DNA of 64,000 bases from positions 1,701 through 65,700 of the forward strand of contig JAKCWW010000065.1 in NCBI GenBank assembly GCA_026260175.1, in the 5' to 3' direction. Origin of the DNA: Reticulitermes lucifugus (taxonomy: Eukaryota; Arthropoda; Insecta; Blattodea; Rhinotermitidae). The translations under genes and the position numbers were made by a program. Positions 47,181 through 57,330 of the stretch are shown one piece after another; within the stretch, counting starts at the first letter, position 1; each line of letters opens with the position of its first letter. The notes beneath the pieces are model-generated. The model was not told the DNA's origin, did not search any database, and saw only the letters and a list, made by a program, of their open reading frames with translations.

Positions 47181-48427
47181 GTGAAAGTGATTTCAGGCCT
47201 CCGCCGCGATGTTGATGAGATCTGCGCACTTCTGGGATATTATGCAGCGTGGTGTGGTAATTGTTTACCAACGTTTCGGGAAAACGTATCGGTCCCATCT
47301 TCACGGCTGAAGAGCCCGAGTAGGAAAGAAAGAAAGCCGGCAAGCTGTAACGTAGACTCTATATGGGAAGGTGCGGCTGGGTTGGTAATCAATAGGCGTT
47401 ATGACAGCAAATAGTGTTGAACCAGGGTAAGGGAGGGGTGGATGAAGACTACGTTAAGGAGCTAGGGGTACCGAGAATGCAGTCAGCTAAGATTGATGGA
47501 AAAACATATATGGAATAAAGTAAGAATAAGGAGGAAAATATAAAGATAAAGTTACATAAATAAAATATAAATAAAACAAAAGATAAAAATTAATAAAAAT
47601 AAAAAGTAAGTAAACAAATTAGGAGAAGAACAAACCAAAACAACGTGACACCTAAAGTGGTTAGTGGGATACTTGGGCGAGAACCGGTCCTAGGGCGGCC
47701 AAGTCCCTGCCAGGGCAGCAAGGTGAAAATAATGGAAGAAAAATGTATGGAATGCAGCAATAACAAGGAAGGAAAGTGTATCAAATAAATGAATGTTTAA
47801 ATTGAAAAAGGATTTATAAATAACTAATTAAATAAATACAAATAGTAAAATAGAAATAGATCAAAGTGAAATAAAAATAAAATATAAAAATAAAAACAAT
47901 GGGATAAAATAAATAAAATAAATAATCAATTAAAAATAAAAATAAACAAAATAAAAATGAATGAATAATAAAAAGTATGAAATGTAAGAGAAAAATAAAA
48001 AAATATGAATATTAAAATATATAACAAAAAACCAATCCGTAAAATAACAAAGGAGGATACAAAAAGAAGGAATAAAGAGGGAAAGCAACCAGACAGCAGA
48101 TGGAGGAAATGAAACGGGGGTGAAGAGTAGCTAGAGCCGTGGGGAAAAAAGAGAATAATAGAGACAGAAGAAACTTAAGGAAAAGCAGCACTGGGAAATG
48201 GGAGAACGTGGAAGAGGAAGAGGGGGAATGTGGTCCTCAAAAGGACCGTGGGCTACTTACCACTAACGGGGGGACGCCGTCTACTTTGTCTACGGAGGCG
48301 AAAGAGAGGTTGCCATGACCCGCTTACAGTCAGGTCATCCTCCCTCTTCATATTGTTTGGGTGGAGCTCCAACTCGATCGCCTTCCTGGTGAGACGGTCC
48401 ATGTAGCCGGATCTGGTAGATAGGATT
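47181..48427 (-). mobile_element. Penelope-like element, second copy, left (minus) half
   Basis: From 48427 leftwards there is the tail of the GIY-YIG domain (the HPNNMKRED and GSW-PLF-like region, about 48420-48240), then an AT-rich 3' region of AAATAAAA-like sequence (48035-47515), then a conserved segment shared with 33850-34000, then a terminal repeat with a hammerhead-like motif (47266-47307; GTGAAGA first segment). It is the same family as 33690-35607. The copy is severely 5' truncated and lacks all of the RT. Confidence 0.8.
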
Positions 48428-48735
48428 CCAAGACACCCAAATCCTCTCTACCAAACCTCGGTACCTGGACCGTCTCCTCAGGAAGGTGATCGAGTTGGAG
48501 CTCCACCCAAACAATACGAATAGGGAGGATGGCCTGACACTAAGCGGGTCATGGAAACCTCTATTTCGCCTCCGTAGAGAAAGTAGACCCCCCCCATTAG
48601 TCGTGAGTAGCCGGCTTTCTTTCTATTCTTCTCGGAGTCTTGACCAGTGAAGATGGGACCGATACGATGTCCCGAAACGACGGTAAACAATTACTACACG
48701 ACGCCACGTAATATCCCAGAAGAGGGTAGATCTGG
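48421..48735 (+). mobile_element. Penelope-like element, right (plus) half, head-to-head with the left half
   Basis: The plus strand begins with the same GIY-YIG tail (CTCAGGAAGGTGATCGAGTT, reading LRKVIELELH) down to the PLF-LRR end near 48590. It then passes directly into a terminal repeat with GTGAAGATGGGACCGATACG and GTCCCGAAACGACGG (48645-48684). The AT-rich 3' region present in the minus half is absent, so this half has an internal deletion. The two halves form a large inverted repeat with their nuclease ends meeting near 48424. Confidence 0.8.
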
Positions 48736-49744
48736 AGGTGAGAGTGTTTACTGCTCGGTACGCACTAAGTCCTTTTATAAAACAGTCTTCAACCACGACG
48801 ATAAACCGCTAGTGTAAGCGCAACCCCCTGTTATAGTAATAGGTATCTGTTTTTGAGCCCAGCGATGCGGTGAAACGAAGGAATGGCTAAACAGATCAAG
48901 GGACTTCGACTTGCGCTCCGCGCTAGTTTCCGCCCTTAGTTAGCTCTTTGTTTGGTTGGTTGGTCGTCGCTGAGGCGATGGGATGAATGCTGATGCCTCG
49001 GTGTTGCACGCCCTGAAGCCACCCGATCACGCTCGATGCCGTTTTACCGCGTGGATCGTGCAAGCGTTGGTGTTATAAGCCCTGCCGGCCTTGATGTTGA
49101 AGCACATAGTGGGAAAGCTTCTACATCAAATATGATGTGATTTCAAGGCCACATTTGACAAATGTAAAGTGTACGAAATCCTTAAATTAAATAAATCTTC
49201 AAAGGGCTAATTTAAATCGATTAAACACCAATGTGCCGCAATATTCATTTTAATACACAGAACACAAAACACCTTGTACATGCAGCAGCTAATAACATGC
49301 CCATGCAAGTTACATATTATTCATTTTTGTGCAAACGTATAAAACGTGTGAGGTACTGGTAAGATGACCTTTATAATGACGTTAACATTACTTCTGTCAC
49401 TCTAAACCAGTAAGAAGCATGTTCAGTCCTTAATACAGGAACATATTTTTGAGAAATGCGGAAAATGACATTTTCACACAAAACACCAATCAATGCTCAC
49501 ACGTTACATTGTCAAAATTAATCACGTCTTACATTTGAATAGACAGGATGTCACGCAAATAAAAATTAATTTAAGAAAGAAAAAACGGAAAAGAGGATTC
49601 AATTACTTACACGGTAAAAGGATTATGAAATCCTATAAGCGACGTGGAGTTAAGAAATTTGCGCTTTATGGGTGGAACTAAGCAGTCAGTTTCACGCTCC
49701 AGCAGCTTCACCCTCGATGAAATATCTCTGAATGGATGGGAGTT
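48736..49744. other. Unannotated stretch with a GC-rich block at 48840-49090
   Basis: The first 350 bases are clearly GC-richer than the surroundings (for example CTTGCGCTCCGCGC and CCGTTTTACCGCGTGG), with no recognisable gene. The rest is AT-rich and empty. Confidence 0.45.
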
Positions 49745-50660
49745 TTGAAGAATACAGGGTGTATGTAAATTATATTTACTAATTTATTCGTGAATAAAAA
49801 TTGTATACAAAAATATGGACATAATCTTTTTATATCACCTGCGAGAGGAGCTCTCAGAATTTCACTGAGTACCCGGTGGGGGTAGTAACTTTGTTTTCGA
49901 TTGTACTGCTTCCGACTATGTGAGTTTATACAAATTATCTTCAAACTTAATGAAAAGACATAGATATACTTTTTTCTTAACATTACACATATTTGACATT
50001 GTTACCATTTTTTACACGTACGATATCCAAGCGATGTTCTTGCTCTAGCCATATACGCTTCATCATGCCAAAATAATCTGAAACAACAGCAGCTTCAATG
50101 CTGGTCCTTATACCTTTGTTGACGGCCATCGGAATTTGGCACATATCACATATCGCAGTACGAAAATATCACAGGGTGTAATATCCGGTAATCTGGCCGA
50201 TCAAGTGATGGGACCAGCACGATCTATCTGTTTTGGAAATGCTGATTAGCATATGGATGTAAAATAAAACTCCATCGTAGTGGCGCACCATCTTTCGGGA
50301 AAGCACGGCAGAATACAATTCTTCTGACTGCGAATAGAAAATATTATCTAATATATTCACGTAACTGGTGGATGTCACAGTTGCTTCGGAATGGGAGAAG
50401 GCCACGATAAAGTAATCTTGAATCATAACACACCACACGCTGTCTTTGGGGTTGTCTCAAAAGTGTTCCAATCTATCACGAGGGATTTCTGATTCCCAGA
50501 TGCCTACATTGTCTTTGTTTTCCTTTCTGAAAACGTGGAATGCAGCTGTGTCTGAGAACATAATTTTTGTTAGCAATTCTTTGTCTTTATACAGCTTCTC
50601 AGGCATGGTCATGGCAAATTATTGCTGAGTCACAACACAGAATAGTGATGTGCCTGCTGA
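49745..50660 (-). pseudogene. Mariner/Tc1-superfamily (DDE) transposase relic
   Basis: Reading leftwards, several frames together show the order of a DDE transposase from the group often annotated with DUF4817-like helix-turn-helix proteins. First comes MFSDTAAFHVF (first catalytic Asp, usual form FSDEATFH) near 50555, then NVGIWESEIPRD and KDSVWCVM. The frame 50438-50169 follows with SEATVTSTSYVNILDNI (usual form ATVTxxxYLxML), and finally IWLEQEHRLDIVRVKNGNNV near 50030 (usual form WQEFEYRLDVCRVTxGAHIEHL). The second and third acidic residues and the QDGAPPHY block are not preserved. ATACAGGGTGTATG at 49754 looks like the element's terminal sequence. The N-terminal DNA-binding domain was not found. 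Confidence 0.7.
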
Positions 50661-51540
50661 CACCAAGTTTTCTGCAGTGCACATACCTTATATTAATCTT
50701 AATTTCTACATTTCTTACATTAATCTTAATTTCTATATTTTTAAGGACATGTGAATTATAAATTCTATATTATTTGCCAACATTTATTTTATTTTTCCGC
50801 TATAGGGGTTTTTTCTAGGTCAAACCGATTATGATTTCATTTTTTATGTTTTTATTTCATTTTTATCTTATTTAATAGCCTATCGATCCTATACACAAAC
50901 TGGGTCTAATTTTCCTCCCAAACTCATTATGTTTCCTTCAGTTGATTTTCCCACTTGCAATTGATCCTGTATGCAAAGCTAATTAAATTTCTCAGTTCTG
51001 TGGTCTCAATACCAGTGAACAGCTGTCTGAGTGTTATTTTTTCATTCATGTATGGCCACGTGTTTTTCATGAGCGCCCGCCTCCACCTTTGTGTTTTTGT
51101 GCATTTCTGCAATATATGACTTTCGTTCTACTCTTTTCAGCTTAGAAGAAATCTCCTTTTATTACAACCCTAATCCTTCTGAATTTATAAATTTCTAACA
51201 TGAACCATACTACACCACTTCTTTCGTTTATTGTGCAGCAAGCTGTATACACACACCTCTCTTCCCCAGGAATGTTTCAGTTCCCGTATAATGACAATGA
51301 TATATTTCCCCTCATTTCAGCTAACTGCCTCTGCCTTTGGATGTCGTTGATCTGGTTTTGATAATATGGCACATTTTCCTTATTTTATCTTTCCCGTGTT
51401 TTGCCATACGTAGCGAAGTCCAACTGTGCACGAAGTTTGTTGTGACATTAACACAGCGAAAGTTCTTGTATATGCTGTTGGTACTGACCGCGATGCTGAA
51501 TCCCATTGTGACGGCAAAATTAATCATGATGAATTTATGC
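50661..51540. other. Unannotated stretch
   Basis: Two TTAATCTTAATTTCTA-type direct repeats at about 50693-50740 are the only local structure seen. Confidence 0.5.
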
Positions 51541-51720
51541 GTGATTTCAGGCTTCCGCCGCAGTGTAGATGAGATTTCCGCTCTTGTGGGATGTTACGCA
51601 GTGTTGAGGGGTAGTTCTGTACCGATGTTTCGGTACAACTTCTCGGTCCCATTTTTAAGTGTCAAGAAGTCCAAGATGAGAGCCGGCGGCTTGCGATCGG
51701 ATATGGTGGCGGAATTGTAG
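51541..51720 (-). repeat. PLE terminal repeat, diverged
   Basis: GTGATTTCAGGCTTCCGCCG, GAGATTTCCGCTCTTGTGGG and TGTTACGCAG match the outer terminal-repeat blocks at 47190 and 51853. The inner part (ACCGATGTTTCGGTAC, then CTCGGTCCCATTTTTAAG) is a decayed hammerhead region on the minus strand. Confidence 0.65.
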
Positions 51721-51852
51721 CAAACGGCGTATGGTGCTTTGGTCCCTGCAACACAGGAGGAAGGAGAGCGAGGTTAGGAGTTTGGCTTTCTTGATTCGAA
51801 GTCTTTCGGATCTCTGGACGTGACGTAATTAGCCTCCTCATAGAGGTGTACT
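51721..51852. other. Spacer between PLE termini
   Basis: The spacer between two termini in the same orientation could be internal PLE sequence, but no domain is visible. Confidence 0.4.
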
Positions 51853-52062
51853 ATGCGTGATTTCAGACTTCCGCCGCGATATACACGAGATTTGCGCTGT
51901 TTTGGGATGTTACGCAGCGTTGAGTGGTAGTTCTCTACCGAAGTTTCGGGGCAAATTATCGGGTCAATTGAACCTTGAAGATGGGACCGATAATTTGTCC
52001 CGAAACGTCGGTACAGAACTAACACTCAGCGCTGCGTTGCATCCCAGAAGAGCGCAGATCTC
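51853..52062. mobile_element. Fold-back unit: inverted PLE terminal repeats
   Basis: The arms 51887-51965 and 51984-52062 are inverted copies of the terminal repeat, separated by 18 bases. The right arm (plus strand) has TTGAAGATGGGACCGATAAT, then TTGTCCCGAAACGTCGG: helix II and GAAAC-GUC are intact but the first core base is T. The left arm keeps the GAAAC-like part only. An outer block GCGTGATTTCAGACTTCCGC precedes the left arm alone. Confidence 0.7.
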
Positions 52063-55000
52063 ATGATGGATTTAGTCGTATCTGGAATACGCCATTGCAT
52101 TCGTATTTTCTTCCTTGTGCATAACGCGAAATGAATATCGTTGCTGTAAGAGTGGAGTAATGATATGACAGGGGTTTAAGTGGGGTGAAAATTTATATCG
52201 TATCCTTTTGAATTATTACACGGTGTTTCTCGTTAAATGTTACGATCTGAAACAGAAAGCAGCAGGATTTTACTAATGCTTTACACACCTACTAGCCAAC
52301 ACGGTATCATCATCCGGAAGACCACAATGTAATATTTCAAGAAATAATTACACCACGAAATAAATAATGTTATTACTTTCACGCTTCGAGGCGCAGTAAG
52401 ACGGAACTCCTAAGCTGCGGTGTATTTATGCTTTTATACTGCGCCAGTAGAATTATGTCAGAGGCAGACATAAACAATGCCAGAGAACAACTGCTGCTGA
52501 GTAGCCACTAGCTTTGATGCTCCATCTCGTATAGTGAACGGAATCAATACCAATCGATATGAATAGCGTTCTATTAATCAGTCTTCCGGAAATTCCAATT
52601 GAATTCTCCCGTTGTTGTTGAATGATGCCGCTCTGCGCTAGTGCGAATCTCACGGCGCCTACAAACTCCACAATTATCTCATTATCGTCAGCAACAGCTA
52701 TATCAAATCACGGCTGGGGCATACCTGAGCAATCCCGGTAGAATACCGTTTGGCTGTGGGAAACTCAGATTTTCCGCCTGATAGAACCAGGTTGCCTTGT
52801 TCTGCCAATAGAAACGCACGTTTGAAGAGAACATACCTAGGAAGTTGTTTGTCTGTTGTTTTTTTTTGCTTTGTTTCGACCTGCTTTGATCATTTTGTAC
52901 CTAATTCTCTCAACCGGACTCTTCCTACGTGGCAATCCGAACAAAATTGTTTATGCCGAATACTCCTTCCTCCATGCATGTTATGGGCCGAATCATCTAT
53001 TTTCCTTAATTTAGTATGGTAAGTAATACGTCGTACGGATTGTAAATTACAGAACGAAAATTATAGGGATAAATGCCTGGCGTGATCAATGAAAGAATTC
53101 TGTATATATTCACTGAAACCTTCCTCAAGAAAATAAATTGCTTAACTGTAATTCTAAACGATTTGAAGGGCGACCTTAGACGCAAATGGAAGCAAAACGG
53201 ATCTTAAAAGTACGATGTAGGGATGTTGATTGCAATAACGTGACTCAGAATGGGGACTACAAGAAGGCTCTTGTAAGCACGATGCTGAACATTCGCTTGG
53301 CAAAAAGGACCAGAAATCTATTGGCTGATCAAGTGACAATTAGCTTGTGAAGTGGAGTCTGCTGCACGGGGTTGGTGATCGAATATCAGGATGAATATAA
53401 AATTCATATAACCAAATGTAGATATATTTATTACATTAGTCAAACAGCGTATCTATTGTTACACTTCGCGCGCGAGGTACATAAGGAAATGGGCAAGGCA
53501 TAACCACCTTCTCTTATGCAGAATCAAAAATTAGTTACACCACGCAATTATAGTTACTTTAAAGCCAAGAATTTACGTTCCAATTAAATTATCCCGAAAC
53601 AGAACACGCTCTCTACCGTTGTGTCAATCATCTCGGATGGAAATTTTCACCTCATTCGGCGTGACTTACTGTGAGCTTTAGGGTTGGTTTTCGAATATGG
53701 ACAGCCTTCACTGTTTCAGTCCTGTTTTCTGTCATCACGTTCAGAAGTTCAATGTTACATTCTCGCCTCATTTTCAATGCATATCTGTTGTCTTTCCCAG
53801 GGAAAATTTGGTTACAGCCTAGAGATTACTATTCACTTCTTTCTAGCCACTACTGGGGGCTGCGACAGCGGAACTGTGCAGTTATAGTAAACAGAAAAGA
53901 TTTGGAGAGAAATTCCCTTCAAAATTAAGTAGGATGTTTATGAAAAGGTGTTGCACTCCATAAAATAATCTCCAGGGGTAATGTAGAAAAAACAGTAAAC
54001 TCAAAAAGCTATAGGTCTATAATACTGACTGCAGTAGCCAAAAATAAGACTCTCTGACCTCACTAAATTCCTACAGATTCTGAAAAAAGTAAACCATCTC
54101 TTTTACCACAGTAGTATGACAATTAAATGCACTTACATGCTACCTAAATATTCCGAGTCCACCTTTTCTTCACATATTCGTTACATACCTAAATCTCCCT
54201 TCCTACGTTTGTTCCGTTACTTAGCTCATCTATTTAATTATCCCTCTCCCTGTATCCCTTTCCTTCTCTGCTATTTATCAGTGTGTTCATATACTACGTA
54301 ACTTTTCATTGCCTTAAGCGCTACATAGAGTGTTTAATTTCACTAAGTTCTACATGCGAGGATTGTTTAATATCATTGTGGATTCTTCTTACTGCTGCAG
54401 TTAATGCCTATTTCCGTTTACTGGAATTGTTTCAGCCACGCCGAAAGAAGGAAAGTAAAATGTAAAGGAGTTCAGCATTATTTCAACGATCAGTTGTTCT
54501 GACTCACATGAAAGAGAATCACTGAATTATAGTGATCCGATTCCAGTGGGTTATTCGGCACGAAAGATGAAGGCAGAGAAAGGAAGAACAAAATTACTTG
54601 AACATTGGTGCGCATAGCAATTCCCATTTTGTATTTTCTAGCGTCGTATGGAGGCAGTGAAACATACTGGAGTCTTCAGGGAATCCTCTTGCTTTTACTT
54701 GGCTCAGTCAACCTATATACTCCTTTCATTTGTTTTATGCTTCTGTTTTAGGAAACGTGGATTTGAAAAGAAATCGACTCTATGTTATTCCCAAATTTCC
54801 CTTTCATCCAGTACACTTACATCTTTGCCTGTTATTGCTTGTTCTGAATGTTTTATATTCACTCTATTCCCAAATATTTTACAGTCACAATCTGTAATGT
54901 AGTTCTATAACAACACTAGAACTGAAATTTCTCAGGCATGTTTAAAATAATCCATTTATATACCAGCAGCTTTTGAGATTATTCAGCGCCGCGCTTTTCT

Positions 55001-55331
55001 GAGTGATTCTTAGATTCCTTGACGAAATGTCATTTCAGCTTTACAGCTTATATAACGTCGATTTAGAGAAATACCTTAACGAGAGCTGAGTAAGTACACA
55101 TTTGTAAAGGGTTAGTTGTGGCCTATTTCACCCAAATCCACAGTCAGATGATGAGAAGTATACCGCGTAAACCTTAGTCAGGATGGACGGTAAATTGCCA
55201 GAAATTCGAAAAATGAATCCCTACATACAGTTCGGCAAAGTTACTTCTGTGCCAAACTTACAATTCAGAATATGCAAATTTATAAGAAATGGAAATGAAA
55301 AAGGAAACGTCGTGAAGTATCTGTTTAAAGC
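52063..55331. other. Long unannotated stretch
   Basis: A minus frame around 52720-52453 is GC-richer than its surroundings and open for about 85 residues without a known domain. Frames at 53671-53928 and 54648-54902 are likewise orphan. Confidence 0.45.
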
Positions 55332-55417
55332 GCTCTTTGTCAATCTTCTTCTTATTATTCTTCGGTGGCACTACAGTCCAATGCGGACCTTCGCCTCCTT
55401 TATGCTCTTTGTCAATC
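55332..55417 (-). repeat. 58-bp retroinsert with 14-bp target-site duplication
   Basis: GCTCTTTGTCAATC occurs at 55332-55345 and again at 55404-55417. The 58 bases between them read, on the minus strand, GGAGGCGAAGGTCCGCATTG, GGACTGTAGTGCCACCGAAG and then a GAAGAATAATAAGAAGAA tail. A purine-rich 3' tail plus a perfect duplication is the hallmark of a very short, 5'-truncated target-primed insertion. The GGACTGTAGTGCCACCGAAG block is a recurrent 3' end in insect genomes as far as I recall; the parent family is not identified here. Confidence 0.8.
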
Positions 55418-57182
55418 AACAGGGCCATATTAACTAATCAGAACTACAGTATATGTTTATATTTTCCAGTATGTGTCTAAACAACCATCAATCTAATTAA
55501 ATGCCTCAAATAACTGATTGACTGAATAACCAACCGAGTAACAAGCCAGGAATGGAGCAATATGGCTAAATCTATACAGATTATGATTTAAATTTTAGCA
55601 GGGACACCATCTATTTTGAGGTTTCCGTGGTTTTCTTCTGCCCCTTCAGGTAAGTGCCGACATGATGTACTTACCAATTTATTACTCACCATCACTAGAA
55701 TTTTCGACGCTAAGTTTTGATATACTTACAGCGCATTAAAATATCGACAACCGACTTAGAGATTAATGAAGTAACTAACCAAATCTATGATTGGAGAATT
55801 AGAACAAGGAATAAAAATATGCATATTCAAAAGTATAAACCGTACAATTTGTGCTCGGAACTGCCTGGATTTTCAGCGGTCACATTCTTGGGTAAATTGT
55901 AAATCAACACTAAAGGAACTCGCTCTCCTAAGCGACGCGCAAGCAATTACTTTAGTCACATAACTTGTAAATATAAAACTCCCCCGCCGTTCCTTGACTT
56001 ATTCTGGAACATCTACCTCTTTGTGGAAAGCCTTCGTATCGTGTTCAGAATTGATAGCCCAAATGAGGGACTAAATATTTTATTATCCTGGCTGATCATA
56101 TCCACATCTCATAAAAGTTGTAATTGAGCTTGTAAATATCTGTAGAATTCATTTACATATTTAACGGTTTATTTTAATGGAGCTTTTATTAGCTCAGAAT
56201 ATATGGCGTCGAATTTTCAGATGACAGTTGGCCTAAGTATTGAGTTAGAAAGGAAGTGGATGGTGCGGGTAATGCCTGAGTTGGAGGTAATATACCTGAA
56301 TTTTCCTAAGGGCCTGAATAAAATTACGTCAAACCTCAGAAGTCAGTTTCTTAGGAAAGACTGAAGCTGGGTATCTCTAAAATACGAGCCAGGAGCGTTA
56401 CAGCCTGAGCCCACTTTACCCCGTCACTAATATTTATATTTACTATCGGTAGGGGAAAACTAATCACTCGGATTGATTTGTAACTTAAAATGCAACTTTC
56501 TCCACCATGCAGCATCAGGTAACATGTGTTTAGACTGCACCTTGATATTGGCGCGAAAGCTATTCATTATACAGAACCTCTATCTGAAAGTGATACGCGC
56601 ACAATGGCCGCCTTATGCGGATGTATATGACTCATTCCCACTGCAGTCGTGTGATCTCCGCGCGCTCACTCACGGAGCAATTCTGTAGGCTTCGCCACAC
56701 GTATCACGTCTTCCGAGTATTTGGGGTCATGAACTGCGCGTTACAGCCTTAAGTTTAGTCTTTGTTTGTCGTTAATATGGAATACAGTTTAATGCAGAGT
56801 TTTATTGCGACGTAAATTGTTGTTGTTGTTGTTGTTGTCGTCGTCAGTGAAATTGAATGTAGTGTACTACAGAGGTTCCTTTTATGTGGAAACCTGCGTA
56901 AGTAAGAAGTAATATAAAAAGTGTCGCAAAAAAAGCAGAAATTCATTTATATTTCCATTCCGTTCAAAACACATGTCCTCGAGACTCTTTGTTGCGATAA
57001 TTATTTTTGTAGCTGGTTTTGAGAAGCGGTGTGTAGGGCTGAAGTCGGCAGATTGCTAACTCATTTAAAGGATGAGATTGCTTATATCACATAAATACTA
57101 CAAATAATAGATACTAGTCGGTGGATAATCCCAGACTAATACAGGAGGTGTCGTTCCATGATATTAACTGTTTGAAGCCCAG
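55418..57182. other. Unannotated stretch; (GTT)n microsatellite at 56818-56844
   Basis: A trinucleotide run passes into GTCGTC. Nothing else is recognised. Confidence 0.55.
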
Positions 57183-57330
57183 TAGTTATTTTATATACCA
57201 CCAGGTTTAACTATAAAAAATTACACATTATGCCCACAGAATGCATTTCTGTATCTTATATGGATATCAAAAGAGAGGGTAATTTTTTCTCTAAACAGCA
57301 TTAACCGAGTGGTTTCTATAATGCAGCCGG
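57183..57330 (+). repeat. Unclassified dispersed repeat, copy 2
   Basis: CCACCAGGTTTAACTATAAA, ATGCCCACAGAATG, ATGGATATCAAAAGA and CATTAACCGAGTGGTTT align in order with 47035-47180. There is no coding potential. Confidence 0.55.
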
